A stretch of 64,000 nt of DNA, from NCBI RefSeq assembly GCF_000247695.1, contig NW_004624784.1, positions 13,016,166 to 13,080,165 of the forward strand, in the 5' to 3' direction. A program made the translations under genes and the position numbers. The DNA is from Heterocephalus glaber (lineage: Eukaryota > Chordata > Mammalia > Rodentia > Bathyergidae). Position 1 is the first letter of the stretch. Each line of letters begins with the position of its first letter. Below are positions 1 to 11,879 of the stretch, in pieces. Below the pieces are notes generated by a model. The model did no database searches, had not been told where the DNA came from, and was given only the letters and a program-made list of their open reading frames with translations.

Positions 1-298
1 GACTATTGGGAGGTGGTGGAACTGTAGGATATAGGTCTTGATCAGAGGAAGTGGATCACTGGGCCCTTTCCTTTGTCTCTTCTCTTTATCTCTCTTTTCT
101 TCCTGGCTACCACCAAGTGAGTACCTTTCCTCTGCTATGCAGTTCCAACATAATAGACTGGCTTGCTATAGGGTCAAAAGCCACCAGGCCAGATGACCAT
201 GGGTTGAAACCTCTGAAACTGTAAGCCAAAGTAAATCTTTCCTTTTTAAGATTATTTTCTCAGGTGTTTTGTCACAGCAACAGAAAGCTGACTAGCAT
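1..298 (+). repeat. MaLR-like LTR, 3' part (cut by window edge)
   Basis: The segment ends in a block reading roughly 'cctctgaaactgtaagcc', then an AGTAAATC polyadenylation-like stretch, TTTCCTTTTTAAG, and a terminal 'acagaaagctgactagca'. That order (AACTGTGAGYCAA, AATAAA-like, CCTTTATAA, GTATTTTGTCACAGCAAC, GACTAA) is the layout of the 3' half of mammalian MaLR LTRs (MLT/MST/THE1/ORR1 class). The element is incomplete because the window begins inside it. The subfamily is not determined, and an L1-type 3' end is a weaker alternative. No internal retroviral genes are present. Confidence 0.5.
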
Positions 299-317
299 AC
301 TGTATGTGCAAGGGTAA

Positions 318-455
318 GGTATGTAGTCTCTCTGAGCTTCAGATTTCTAGCTGAAAAATAGAGTCACAAGGTTACTATAAAAATCAAATGAAAGGGTGTA
401 TTTTATAAAAAGTGTCCTGTAAATCGAAGTGTTATTTAATGTCTAATTATAATCA
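318..455 (+). repeat. MIR SINE fragment
   Basis: The segment carries the MIR central pattern 'CTCTGAGCTTCAG...TCTAGCTGAAAAATAGAG', followed by an AT-rich tail that ends near 'taaatcgaagtgttatt'. It corresponds to the MIR consensus order CTCTGAGCCTCAGTTTCCTCATCTGTAAAATGG, then AATGAAA and GTAAA. It is heavily diverged, as expected for an ancient SINE. Confidence 0.5.
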
Positions 456-499
456 TTGCAAGCATTCTAAGGCCTGAAACTTCCATGTTTGCTGATTGA

Positions 500-1250
500 A
501 TGGTGGAATGAGAGAGTCTTTGCCTAGGGATGGCTTAAATAATTGTCAAACTGAGCAGCCTCCTTAAAAGAAGAGATCTGATGAGATTACTAGCAACTTG
601 ATTTTTTCCACCAGATTTATATTTAGCTTGGTCCATCCCAAAGGGCCAGCAGCCTAGGAGCTCTGCAATCAGTACCCTTATTTCCACACACCCTCTTTGG
701 TGTGAGATGACAAAGCTGAGAAGCCACCATCTGTAAGAAGTAAATTTTAATTTGTCTTCCAGGAGCAGGGACAGGTTGTACAAAGTTGCCTTCCCTCATT
801 TGCCCCTGTGATTGATGGTGTAGAGTTGGGAGGGAGCTGGCTGGCAGTGGGTGAGTCTGTAAAGCTTATAGCCCATATGTGGATTTGTGACATGCACCGC
901 CCAAGTCTGAGAACACTGTCCTACAGCTGAGCCTGGCTTTCCCCTACATGTTCACTTGGAGGATTTTTCAGCATTCTTGGCTCCTTCTCCTCTTCAAAGT
1001 TCTGGATGAAGATTACGGCTCCTAATTCATGTCTAATTTCTCCTGGTATATTTGGCTCGGGAAAGCCACAGCCCTAACCCACTAGGAAGGAGGGGAGCCC
1101 AGGAGTCAGGCCCATTAGCAAAACTATGAAGCAAGTCAAGTTCATCTCAACTTCCTGCATTTTGGTTTCCTCACTGTCTCACCCAAGACACCCAGGGTAT
1201 AAGATGTTTCCTATCCTGCACTTCTATAGGGTGCTATGGGTGACAAGTTC
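500..1250. other. Unassigned single-copy sequence
   Basis: I see no recognisable repeat, coding pattern or RNA gene here. The one open frame on the minus strand (535-783) is short and has no domain signature. Confidence 0.4.
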
Positions 1251-1254
1251 AGTA

Positions 1255-1480
1255 AATATCTCAGATTATAAATAACAATATCTACTGAGTGCATTCTATG
1301 CATCAGATGCTGCCTGTTATACACGCAGGTAAGCTCTTCTGCTGAGAAGACGCGCCTGGCCATTAAGAGTGCTAAACTTACACGAGGCTCATCTGAGCAC
1401 AAACTGGTTCTACAACTTACTATCTATGTGCCCTCAAGCATATTATTTAAGACCTTGAAGCCCTATCCCTACAGTTTCCT
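1255..1480. repeat. Diverged MIR fragments (two orientations)
   Basis: 1255-1330 reads as an antisense MIR/L2 3' portion ('ctactgagtgcattctatgcatcagatgctg'-like, a diverged version of 'tactatgtgccaggcactg'). 1405-1480 reads as a sense MIR core ('cttactatctatgtgccctcaagcatatta', a diverged version of 'cttactagctgtgtgaccttgggcaag'). Both are old and only partly readable. Confidence 0.4.
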
Positions 1481-1607
1481 TGCTCCGGTGGAACACGAGA
1501 ATCCAGGGTTTTCATCAGTTGGCATCACCTGAAAATTCTACAACATTAAAGGGCCTCTGCTTGTCTAAAACACTAAACACTTCCAGCAGAAGCACCATTT
1601 TGTTGGG

Positions 1608-1780
1608 ATCTGGGCTCAGTCTCAGCTCCAGCAATCACTGGCTTGAAACTTTGGGAAAGTTTCATAAGAGCCAGTTTATATATAAAGTAGGGATGATATG
1701 AGTACCTATTTCATTATATGCTAGATTAGGTGATTAGATCAGACAGTGCCTCTAAAACATGCAGCCCAGCAGCTGGTATT
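1608..1780 (+). repeat. MIR SINE
   Basis: The MIR core is readable in order: 'caatcactggcttgaaactttgggaaag', then a 'tataaagtagggatgat' block equivalent to 'tgtaaaatggggataat', then 'agtacctatttcatta' and 'agacagtgcctctaaaacatg'. This is a nearly full-length sense copy. Confidence 0.6.
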
Positions 1781-1814
1781 TGGAGATTGTTCAGCAAATT
1801 TGACTCTGATTGTT

Positions 1815-1912
1815 AACCAAACCTCCTAATGGACAAGGCAGCAGAGGTTACAGAAGCTCAGCAACTTGCACAAGATTACAGAGCGGGGCTTGAACCCAGG
1901 CCTTCTGGCATA
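1815..1912 (-). repeat. MIR SINE (antisense)
   Basis: The antisense MIR signature is clear: 'gaggttacagaagctcagca', 'acttgcacaagattacaga' and 'ggcttgaacccaggccttct'. These match the reverse complement of the MIR CORE and its CTGGGTTCRAATCC region. Confidence 0.65.
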
Positions 1913-2837
1913 GAGACTTGTTGGGCATTTCCATCACAGGATGCTAGCCAATGTGAACACTGTGCTAAGACACTGCAGGGGGATACTAGCTTTCTGTCCC
2001 TTGTATAAAAACAGAGTAACAATTCCCACAGGAGCCATCAAGACTTACTTCAAAGACAGTAACATTGGCAGCCAGGTGCCATAAAGCACAGGTGGGAGAG
2101 AGTCCTCTGTGCAGGAGGCACGGGGGAAAAACAGAACAGCTTCGATTCATTAAATGATTAACTTTCATTTTACCATTTGTTGGTTTCAAATTAAAGTAAG
2201 TCTAGCCAACTTGCAAAGCCACCCACCACCTTCAACTTCATTGAAATCAGCTGAATCAGAGGACAGTTTCACTGAAGAGGATAAGAAGAGAGGATGGCCA
2301 CTTCAGGCAAGCTTGTGAAGGGAGGGACCTAGTCTTAACTCTCCAAAAAAGGACCAGAGCTGCTCTTGACCTTGTGGCCCTCGACAGAGTCGTGAATGGC
2401 AAGGCCATAGTCACTTGCAAACACAAAGGGATGCAGCAGTTCCAAACCCATCTTTAATGAGCCACAAATTAAAAGGAGGCACCAGGGGCACTTGAGTTTG
2501 GCTCTTTGGGCTCTGTATTTTGGCCTTTTCATTTATGGCTTGAGTACGACTGAGATAGTCCTTTATGCACACAGCCCATTTCAGAGCCTCATAGTCATCA
2601 TATGGCCCTGTAATCATTTAATCCTAAGGCTGGTCCCAGGAGCCCTCTTCCCATTCCATCCATCCCACAGGGAGAGGCTGTGTGAGCCCTGGGTTCAAAT
2701 GCAACCACAGCTATAACCTCAGTTTCAGGAGCCAGAATACAGGTGCAAAGATTTCTCTGGCAGGGGCACAGAGGACTGTGGCTTGACAGTGAAAAAAGAC
2801 CCAGAGGGTGGGAGGAGTCAGGACTGGTTTTGGGTTT

Positions 2838-3013
2838 CAGTGAGCTGTTCCCAAACTTCTCTGCATACTGGAGTCACCTAAGGTGCAACCAGCCCCTCAT
2901 GCCTGTCTTCTGGTATACTGTAATTGAAATGGCCTGCAGTGAGACCTGAACTTTGGCTATTTGAAAATACCCCCAAGTGATTTTAATGTGTAGTCAAGTT
3001 TAGGAATCAATGG
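2838..3013 (+). mobile_element. MER5A-like hAT non-autonomous transposon (diverged)
   Basis: The segment begins 'cagtgagctgttcccaaac' and continues to 'ctggagtcaccta'. It ends with 'ccaagtgattttaatgtgt' and a reversed terminal block. This is the MER5A layout: CAGTGGTTCTCAAAC start, TCACCTG near the left end, and CAGGTGATTCTGATG near the right end. It is an internally deleted, non-coding fossil. Confidence 0.5.
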
Positions 3014-3398
3014 CCTGGGACCCCTCAGGAAAGGAGTTCTGTTTCATACCTGGTCTCCCAATCCCCCCAATTTTTCTTTGTGCGGTCTCACAGGTTGCTG
3101 GGGCCAGAGTCCAGCTGAGCATAACCTTGGAATAAAGGAATTTCAGGCCCTGTGAAAGTACTGTCTGGCTTTCAAAACATCTTTCCCACCCCTAACACCT
3201 GCTGCTCCTTCACCAGGACAAAGCTCTTTATTTCACAGTGAGATAAGGCTTAAAACAGCAATGCCCTTGGGAGAAGAATGAGAATGACTGAAATTCATGC
3301 TAAGCTATAAGTGACTGATGAGGAAGGAGAGAGGAGACTTAGCCATCTTGACAGCCTGATTCAGGGGGAAAGTGTGAAAACAGTAAAGCTAGAGAGGC

Positions 3399-3502
3399 CC
3401 CTCATTTTAGAAATGAGGAATCCGGGGCCTAGAGGTGTGAGCCAACCTGGTCAAGGCCATCTACTCAGCAGGTTGTAGCAGAGTCTGGCGCAGAGCGGAA
3501 AC
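3399..3502 (-). repeat. MIR SINE (antisense)
   Basis: The segment contains 'cctcattttagaaatgagga', 'ggtcaaggccat' and 'gcagagtctggcgcagag', which match the antisense MIR CORE (fraction of consensus: CCATTTTACAGATGAGGAAACTG, CAAGGTCACA, GGCAGAGC). Confidence 0.55.
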
Positions 3503-3636
3503 TTCACCTTTGACCAAATGTGGTGTAGGGCTGGCCTTGATGGTCAGCAATGAAGATGTAGCCTGTAGGTGTCCAGGTGGATCCTTGTATCAGACTCTTT
3601 ACTGGCCCCAAATGGCATTTAAAAATACGTCAAAGT

Positions 3637-3722
3637 GGGGCCGGGGATTCAGCTCAGTGGCACGGGGCCTGCCTTGTAAGCACAAGGTTGTGAGTTTGAT
3701 CCCTGGTACCCCGCCAAAAATA
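3637..3722 (+). mobile_element. ID-type tRNA-derived SINE
   Basis: The sequence starts 'ggggccggggattcagctca' and carries an A-box-like AGCTCAGTGG and a B-box-like GAGTTTGATCCCTGG, followed by a short A-rich tail. The flanks carry a target-site duplication (aaaaatacgtcaa on the left, aaaaatacatcaa on the right), so the insertion boundaries are well defined. The right TSD overlaps the tail. This copy is diverged from the youngest-looking copy at 47856. Confidence 0.85.
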
Positions 3723-3729
3723 CATCAAC

Positions 3730-4950
3730 AATCTTTGGTTAGCAATGTCGGTGGGTGCTAATGCTGGCATCTAGTGGGCAGGGCCTAGGTACACTAAGTA
3801 GCCTGTAATGTGTGGGAGAATCCTGCCCAAGGAAGGATGCCAAGAAATGCCGTTCATGTCCCCTTTGAGAAATGCCATTAATCCCTGGGCTGTATCAGCT
3901 TATAAGGCCCATCTTTTCCTAAGACCCATTATAGGACCAATGGTCCCATGTTTGCTGGCTTGGCTTTGACATTGGCAGAGGAAGCAACTTCTCCAGGTAG
4001 GCTCTGTAAGTCTACTGCTACAGTGAGATCAGTGCCTAGGAAACTGGGTCTTTTCACAGGGCTCTGGACATTGCCCCACACTGTAGCTAAGCTGGAGGCT
4101 TTAGGGAGGCTGGAGACCCCTAAACGAGCTTTAGGTCAAAGGGTAAAAATGCCTCTTAAGTCAGCATAGCTACTCCTAGGACTTTCTTTTGGCACGAGAC
4201 CTGGTCAGAGCACCAGACTAAATTACTGACTGCTTCCATTCAGCCTTGACTCGCTGTTCTGCTACATAAAGTGAGGTTTTCAGGGTGGGGACTGCCCTTT
4301 CTTGAGCCAATAGAACCCACCACATGTTCCCAGGGCCCCTGGTAGTAAACATGGACATGCATGCTGCTTCCCAATTGCATTCAAGACAACTTTCCCTCAT
4401 CCAAGCATATTTATCCTGTCTTGCTTGGATAGTAGGGCAAAGTAGGATAGATGCACCAGTACCAGTGAGAAGGGCTTTTTATTCACTGGACCAGTCATGA
4501 ATCCTCTCTAGGCCTAAGTTTATTCATCCATAAAGGGTCCTGTTTACTTTATCTTGGTGAGGATAAATAAAGCAAAAGGTGTAAGTGTGGGGCAGGCTCC
4601 CTGGCCATACACAAACAAGCCCCTTCTAGGGAGGGGGGCTTATTTTCTAATCACCTTCCCAGGCACCTGCTGCCCCTCCATCTCCAGGCCCTCTTCTGCA
4701 CACCTAAGGCTGGGCAGGGCTAGCTCCCTGCTCCTGCCCTGAGAGATGTCCCTTCTATGTTACCCTCCTTGGACAAGACCAAAAGGCCCTGGCCATGAGT
4801 AGGGGTGCATGGTAGGCAGGTCTCATAATGGACTCCATGGGGGCCATTACAAATCAGAAGCAGAACCCCAAAGAGGGATGGGGGAAAACCCACAAAAGAG
4901 TCAGCAAGGCCATCAGCAGTGGCTCCTGTGAGACTTTACATTTAGGAGGC
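3730..4950. other. Unassigned single-copy sequence
   Basis: I see no recognised repeat, conserved coding frame or RNA gene. Short open frames on both strands here have no domain content. Confidence 0.4.
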
Positions 4951-4954
4951 TGAG

Positions 4955-5110
4955 CTGACATTTATGGTGGGAAGTTTTATCTCTGTGGTAAATAACCTCT
5001 AATGGTGTAGGTCATTACACTAATTATAGCAGATAATTAATTTCCTAATTCTTTTTCTAGGTGACCACCTATTACTAGAGAAACATAATTTATTCCTGTT
5101 CTTCCTGGGC
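4955..5110. promoter_or_regulatory. Candidate non-coding regulatory block, TAAT-rich
   Basis: A compact AT-rich block sits in ordinary-composition DNA and holds a RUNX-like TGTGGT near 4984 and at least five homeodomain-type TAAT/ATTA cores between 5000 and 5060, including TAATTA twice. It matches no repeat I recognise. Conservation is not tested. The call rests on motif density alone. Confidence 0.3.
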
Positions 5111-5694
5111 AGATATGCCTGGGCTTATCCTGACCTTCTGGCTCACCAGCACCTGAGATGGCAGGAGTTTTCCTCTCACCCTACTGATCCACAAAAATGC
5201 ACCTAGAGGTGACACAGCATCCCTGACCTTTGTCTCTCTCTTAGACCTTGTTCTCATTCAAAAGCCCATGCCTCACTACACTCAGAGGATGGTTTTCTTT
5301 AGATCTGCCCATTTCCTTTTGGTTGTGGACACATGGGTTGGTGCTTTTTACTAGGTTTGATGGAAGGACAGTCCATCCCCTTCATGGGTGGGGCATCTGG
5401 TAAAAGCCACCCTTTTTTCTCCCTAACACTTAATTGCCGCAGGTATTTCATTTCAGAAATGTAAAGGTGACTAATACAAATACCTCCATGCTTCTGTGAG
5501 CTCTTGCACTAATGTTTCCTTTCCATATGGATGCCTGACCCTGCTTCCGATGTAGACCCTGCCTATTGCCCGTGGCTTGGGTCAGCTTTCAGCTCAGCAA
5601 CTAGAACTCTTCATGAGTTTATCTTCGAAATGTCTAGGAAGGAACTTTGGAAACAGCTAAGCCAACCACTTTGTATATCTTAACTTATTTAACT

Positions 5695-5783
5695 TTTTTT
5701 TTTTTTTTTGGTACTGGGGATTGAACTCAGGTCCTTGCCCTTGCGCAACAGGCAGCGAAACCACTGAGCTAAATCCCTGGCCC
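5695..5783 (-). mobile_element. ID-type SINE (antisense)
   Basis: On this strand it reads as a poly-T run followed by 'ggtactggggattgaactca' and ends '...ctgagctaaatccctggccc'. It is the reverse complement of the ID core. The duplicated target sequence is close to cttatttaactttt on both sides. The tail is a long, nearly pure A run on the minus strand. Confidence 0.9.
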
Positions 5784-5789
5784 ATCTTA

Positions 5790-7520
5790 TTTAACTTTTA
5801 AAGGAGATTTCAACACCCTTATTTTGGAGTTGAGAAAACTAAGTCTCAAAGGGGTTAAGTGCCTTATCTCAGATTTCCTCCTCCTGGAAATGTGGCCAAG
5901 CTGAGCATCTATACAGCTACCCAAGCTCCTCTCCTACCCTACAGGCCTCACTACCCATAGTCCCTGTTTTTATGCATCACTGGGCCCCTCACAGCCCAGC
6001 TTGCCGATGGGAGCCAGGACTGTTCTTTCATCAAACCTAGTGGGCAGGACAAGCCTCGGAATTAGCAGCTCTGAGCATGAATAACTCAGGTGGAAGATGA
6101 GCTTCCAAAACTTTGGGGGGGGGGAATTAGAAATGGCATATTGATCAATGCTAATAAGGCTTTTTGGAAGATCAAAAATAGAAACAAATCTAGGGATTAA
6201 AATAAAAGACAAAAAAGAAGAATCAGCTCTACTTACAGCATAAATCTGCTCCACAGAGAGCAGGCTGGTTATTTTCTGTATCCTCATCACTATCTGGAGC
6301 GCAGGGTGGGGTGTGCCTGTGCAGGACATGTGTGACGTCTGAGGTCTGGCTTCAGAGGCCCAGGCATGTTGACAGGGAAGTGTCTTTGGGAAGACAGCAG
6401 CCGTGGTGCTGTGACCTGAGTGTCCCTAGTCGTCCCCAGGCCTTCTCTATGTCACTGCCCCTGGCTGGGAGAACAAGTAAGCTCCAAGCTTGCTGCTCCT
6501 CAGGCCAGGAGGCCACAGAAGCTGATGGCTGTCTGTGCTGAGTGCTGTAGGGCTGGGAGAGCCAGGTGGGAGCTCTGGGGACAGAGGACAGTGTTCTGTC
6601 ATCCCAGGAGGCAGCAGATGAGGGGTGGGAGGTGGGATGGGGAGGCTGGCCAGCCTGAGCAGGGGTGATGAGAAACTATGACTAAGCCAGGGTGGCAGAG
6701 AAAGCAGTGGAAATGGCAGGTGACAGTCAGTCAGACAGAGTCAGTGAGACTCGAAAGGTGGAAACATGGGAAAGGGGAAGGAAGAGACTTAAGAGACAGA
6801 AGAGCTGGATGATGCCCCACAGAACCTGATATGGCCACCCAAGGCAGAGGACAGTGGGCTTCAGAGAGGTCCTTGAAGTTCCCAGGAGAAAGGACTGGGT
6901 GTCACCCCATCCTGCCCCTCGTCCCTCTGGGGTCATAGGACTGAGGTGTCCCACTCCAGACCTCCTTTCTTTTCTTCTTATGATTTCCTAACCTGCTGAA
7001 GAGGGAGAGGGAGGAGGGAAGAAATGCCAAGTGGCAGAAGTGGGCCCTGCCACCTGGCCCACATGGTCACTAACGCACTTCATGTGACTGCTGGTTGCTT
7101 ACCGGCCCAACAAACACATGCTCGTCTGCTCAGCTCAGTGGCCTTGGAGATGCACAGATCTCCACTTCAAACCCAGCAGTAACTTCTGCCATTTCATCAG
7201 TTCCAGGGCTCCAGAATGCCCTGGGTGTGTCAGAGGAGGGAAGAGGAGGAGCCCATCCTGCGGAGTCATTTTCCCTGTGTATGTTGTGGGGGACACCAAA
7301 TGTGGCAGGAGCTCTATGGGAGCCTCAAGGCTCACAGCCACCTGTAAAGTAAGAACAGTGCAGCCTCACTTTATAGATGCTGAAACTGAGGCACGGGTGG
7401 TGGGGATAGGGGATGGACATAGAATGATGAGAGGCAGGGCCTGGACAGACTCTTGAGTGACTCCAGACTGTAGGAGGAAAAATGAGCTTCCCTCAAAAGT
7501 ATTCCTCTTGGGCCATTTTG
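5790..7520. other. Mostly unassigned sequence with a short antisense MIR trace
   Basis: A MIR-like fragment 'ttatagatgctgaaactgaggcac' lies at about 7370-7395. 5815-5900 ('tggagttgagaaaactaagtctcaaaggggttaagtgccttatctcagat'-like) also looks like antisense MIR. The rest is unassigned. The 119-codon minus-strand frame at 5970-6329 has no recognisable domain. Confidence 0.4.
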
Positions 7521-7524
7521 CATA

Positions 7525-7736
7525 GTTAGAGGGACAGCACCGGGTTTGATCCCAGCTCTGCCATGCTTTGCTGTGTGGCCTGGGGCAGGACCTGTGAACT
7601 CTCTGCATCTTCATTTCCTTATCTATAGAACTAGGCAGGCAGCATTTAGATCAAAGTGTTGTGAGGACTAAATGAAAGAGCTCAGCCTGTGCCTGGCACA
7701 CAGTAGTGACCAATAAGTGTGAACTTTTATTATTTT
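7525..7736 (+). repeat. MIR SINE, near full length
   Basis: One of the best preserved MIR copies in the window: 'tgtgtggcctggggcagg', 'tctgcatcttcatttcctta', 'gtgttgtgaggactaaatg', 'gtgcctggcacacagtagtg' and a final 'tattattttg' appear in consensus order. Confidence 0.8.
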
Positions 7737-7739
7737 GTG

Positions 7740-9245
7740 GAAGAAGAGCAGCAGCAGTGACAATAGTGGGGAGGGGTGAGTGAAAGGAAGGAAGGAGCCC
7801 TTAAGGGAGATAAGGGACTTCAGGTCCTGTGGCTGAAGGTCCTACTTGCAGGAACACATTGGTCCTGGAGAAGACCAAGTCCTGAGTCCCCAGGGCTCCC
7901 TGTTGCTGCTGTATCCAACTTTGAGGAGGCTTCTTCAGTTCAAACAGCCTGTCCTGCAGACACCCGGCCTGCTGGCCCTGGGCAGAGGGCAAGAGAGGGC
8001 CTCCTAGGGTTTATGGCACTGCAGCCTCATGTCCTTGCATACTCTAGGCTCCCCAGCACTGTGGCTGCAGGCCAGGCCAATGCTCCAAGCCATTCCAAAT
8101 CATCTTCATAGTGTCCTCCCTTAGTGGATCCCAGAACTTGCTACAGCTTGGGTCTTAGAGGAGATCAGAGAAGTGAGTTCAGTTCAGCTTCAAGGGCAAG
8201 CTCTTCAGGGACATTTGCATTTTGAAAGAAGCCCAAAGGGAGAGAATAATGCTCACTGGGAAAGAATACCTTAGAATATCAGGCATGGGGAGAGGCCGAG
8301 CTTTCAGCGGGCTTCAGCGCACTCCTGCTGTGTGAGCATGCCTGCGTGTGGGCAAGCACGGTGTTCCTTCAGGCAATCACCTGCCATCTCACCATCTAGC
8401 CACTCCTACTTTTGAGCCTTTTCCTGGACCAGGCCTTTTCCTGTCACTAAGCTCTGGAGTGACAGAGGCATTGATCTGGTGCCTGTTTGAGGGGAGATGC
8501 CCCCTAAGCAAAGGAGAGAAGGGTTGCAAACAAGAGCTTCCTGGCTGAATTGCAGGGTCCTAGCAGGCCAGAGCAGGAGGGAAGCTTCCTGCCTGCAGAT
8601 GAGTGTTGCAGGCCAGAGGGCCCAGGGCATCACAGACTATTAGAGTTAGGAAGGACACTAGCAGTAATGAATTGTAGCCACTACCCCATAAGGGGATATT
8701 GTCAAAGATTCCCCATCAGAGGCTATTTGTATGTTGTATTACATGCTCCTGGGGTGGGGCACTTCACTCCCTCTCCACAGGGGCCCCTTCCAGTCCAGGC
8801 TGCTATTAGTATGGTTATGGTAAACAAGAATCAGCCCTCTTCAACCTCACTGCCTGATACTAATTCTGTGTCTCCCAGTCTTTAGGCATCTGGAGATTAG
8901 GAGATGAGGACTATGCTTTGTCAAAGGCCTATTTTGCAAATTTTGCTCCTATGATGAATTTCCATCTCCTGGCTCCTCATCTTAGGTGGATCAAGCTATG
9001 GAAGGGATCACTATTGGGAGCTGGGATGCCACCAGCCAATCTGGTGGAAAACACAAGGGCTTGTGAGTAGCTCAGGAGCAAGGCTAAGACTTGCTTGGGA
9101 TTTTCTGGCACGGCCTTGACATTCACTCAGGTCTGGAATAGGATTTTGTGGAGGAGAGTGAGCCTAAGAATTTTCCTTACTCAAGAAATTCAGCTACGTG
9201 TGGGTCACTTTCCCTGGAAGGGCTTTGATGTTTCCACATCTAACA
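7740..9245. other. Unassigned single-copy sequence
   Basis: I recognise no repeats, apart from a possible weak ancient-SINE trace near 8635-8690. The short cluster of CpGs at 8293-8365 is too small to be a CpG island. Confidence 0.35.
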
Positions 9246-9249
9246 GTAG

Positions 9250-9425
9250 TATTAATTTGTTCCTAATAACTGTCAGCAATGCTTATTACGCACTTATGAT
9301 GTGCTAGGCAACATGAAAGGGGCTCTATGTGTATTATCTCATTTAATTCTCCCAACAAAACTTAGAGGTGAACACTGTTTATTACAGAAAAGGAAGCAGG
9401 CTTACAGTAGTAACTTAGGGCGAGG
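9250..9425 (-). repeat. MIR-family SINE (antisense)
   Basis: Reads 'cttatgatgtgctaggcaac', then 'attatctcatttaattctcc' and a 'aggtgaacactgtttattac' block. This is the reverse complement of the MIR 3' half (TACTATGTGCCAGGCAC, then TCATTTAATCCTCACAACAACCC). Confidence 0.65.
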
Positions 9426-9429
9426 TTTA

Positions 9430-11395
9430 CACAAAGAGGAAATGCCAGTAACTTCAAACCCAGAGGTTTTCACCATTGGGCCACCTGGCTGCCCAGGACA
9501 GCCTGGGGACAGGGGGCGTCTAAGTATCTTCCAACTGCAGTCAATGCCATGGGCTCTTCAGCCCTCTGGTTGGGAAACACAACACAAAGCAAAGACTGTC
9601 TCTACAATATGAGATTTGGGGGTGACACTTAGGCTGGGAACAGTGCAGGGACCCTGCCATCCTTAGGCTGGGAGGTCATGCCCTCTGGCCCAGCCACACC
9701 TAGGCCAGCCTGCACTCTGGGCACCCTTCAGCGAAGGAGACTTCCCCTCCCAACTGAGTGAGCCAGTGTGGTAGGGAGGCGACAGACACAACTAAATCCA
9801 GCCCTTGCTCCCTGTCAGCACAGAAGGAGGCCTCTGAGTGCTCTAAAAACTGGGTTAAAAATGGCTTGGCTATACCTATCTTATCTGCTTTGCCCTGAAA
9901 GCCTTCAGCGTGTGGCAGGCTTTCACGCAGAATTCTCCTTGCTAATCCCCCTTTGTTAGCTCTGATACCAACATTGCAATACCAACCTCATCCAGGCGAT
10001 TTGAGAGGGATTACAGACCCTCAATCCTTCAGCATGTGGGAGAAGAATGTTTTCTCAAATCAAAATTTTCACAAATCTGTTTTCAAAAATAATCAAAGTG
10101 CAAATCCCCCTCAGGATTGAAGGGTGGGGGAAAAACTCTTGGCTCTTCCACCTGCAACACAGAGGCTGGAGCACTGTCCTCGGGAAGGGGAGGGGAAGGC
10201 ACAGCCACCTGGCTGAGGCAGCACCCACCTTCCTGTCTGCCAGGCTTTCATGCTTGCTAAGTGGGGCTCTGGGAGGTGGAAGGTCAGGTGCTCTAGCACA
10301 GCTGACACTGACTGTGACCCTAACTCTGAGTGGTGCCCTGTGCACAGGTTGGGAAGCAACAGGGCCAGATTCAAGTTTAGTTTCAACCTGTGGGTCTGTC
10401 TTAATAACCTGTCATGTCCCCTGCCCTGTGCTGGGCATTTGTGGGATATGATGATGATTAAGGTTTTACTCTTGCCTCAAGGAAATCACAGCTTAGCAGG
10501 GAAGCAGGTGCAAACCCAGAGTACCCTGATATAGGGCAGACGGGACAGGAACAGAGATCACTGAGACCTTTCAGGTGGTTTCCTGGACATATGGGAAAAA
10601 ACTTGGAAAGGGGCTATGTTTCTTATGGGCAGGAAGGTTGGATGCTCCAACTATTATCCTGTACTGAGCAGAAAAAGGGCCAATGGGCATCAAGAAGACC
10701 TGAGTTCTGGGTCAGCTGGGCGCAGCTGTGGGGCTCCCATCAGGCCTAAGCCCTTTCCAGCCTCTGTGTCATACTGTGGCATCAAACCACAGTTGTTTCC
10801 CTCTGGCTGGCATGATAATGTAGGTCCTTCCAGCTCCTAAATGAGGGTCTGGAAGATCAGGACAAGGTAAACCAGGGTGAAAGATATTGTGGGTCTGTTC
10901 AAGTCCAGACTTGGAGTAAATATGAATTCTGTGCTATCTGGAATTTGCCTTAGTGGTTCCTTCTTAATGCTTTGGTGGCAGTAGCTGATCCCAAAGCTAC
11001 ATCTACTTGCAAATCCTCTTCCTTCCAGCCAAGCCCTTGCACACCCTCAGAGCTGCCAATGTACCTATGAATCTAGGCCCCCACCTGAAGGTTGTGCCTC
11101 TCAAGGCTGCCTTCCTGGCAGCAGGTCATATATTGGAGTTTGGCTTTCCTGATCTTCATCTGGTTTCAGGACTCAGTTTTTATTTTTTCCTGGTCCCAGA
11201 TGGGGCTGAAGTCTGGTGTCCTCCAAGAACCAAGGCCTCTGACAATAAATAGGCCTTGAAATCTGATCTCCTCTCTGACACCAGGCTGTGGCTAGGCACA
11301 AGGAGGCAGTGTGGCAAGCCATAAACTCTCTCCCTCCTTGGCTGGTGCTGCCATGCCTGCCGCCCACTGAGCCCATGATAGGCAGCTCCACAGTA
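9430..11395. other. Unassigned single-copy sequence
   Basis: No clear transposon, exon or RNA gene. Four overlapping open frames at 10047-10534 on both strands are mutual shadows and show no domain. Part of 10360-10480 may be a very old L2/MIR trace. Confidence 0.35.
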
Positions 11396-11399
11396 AGAA

Positions 11400-11560
11400 A
11401 ATTGCCCTTTGGGGGCTGATTAAAGATGGATGAGCAGCCCCGGAGGTGACTTGAAGCTCAGCCTGCTCTCAAATGCATAACCCCAATATTTTCTTCTTAA
11501 GCAATTCTTCTGCTCTTTGATGTTCCGCAGTGGCACACAATCACATTCAGTTTGATGCAC
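11400..11560. promoter_or_regulatory. Candidate conserved non-coding block (weak)
   Basis: Non-repetitive sequence with mixed AT-rich and GC-rich motifs and no recognisable repeat ancestry. It is followed by a purine-rich stretch (11560-11610) with G runs. Offered only as a place to look for conservation. Confidence 0.2.
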
Positions 11561-11879
11561 AGAAAGGGGAGGAGGTGCAGAGGAGGGGGTGAGGAGGGGG
11601 AGAAAGAGCTCAGCTCTGCCTGCCCATTCTTTCCGGGCAAATTCACTTTTATCATTTCATCCCTGGCTGGTCAGGAATTTAGCGAGCTGTGGGTTGTCTG
11701 TCCACAATGCCAGAGCCATGATATCCAAGGGATGTGGGGCTAGTGGTTGGCTTTTATGGCTTTAAGTGCAGAACCTTCTCTTGTGTATGTTTTTTTGAAA
11801 AATTCTATGACTCACTGGTGAATTCGCCATTTCCCAGGATGCACCAGGCATTTAGGAGAAGGACGGTAGATCAGCCTCA

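Noticed and set aside
5260..5500. A second MaLR LTR
   Set aside because: The end ('ggtatttcatttcagaaatg', then 'gtgactaataca') loosely resembles a MaLR 3' terminus, but the rest does not align well enough to call.
11562..11606. G-quadruplex candidate
   Set aside because: Only three runs of four or more G with irregular spacing, so it does not meet the usual pattern. The motif at 57484 does.
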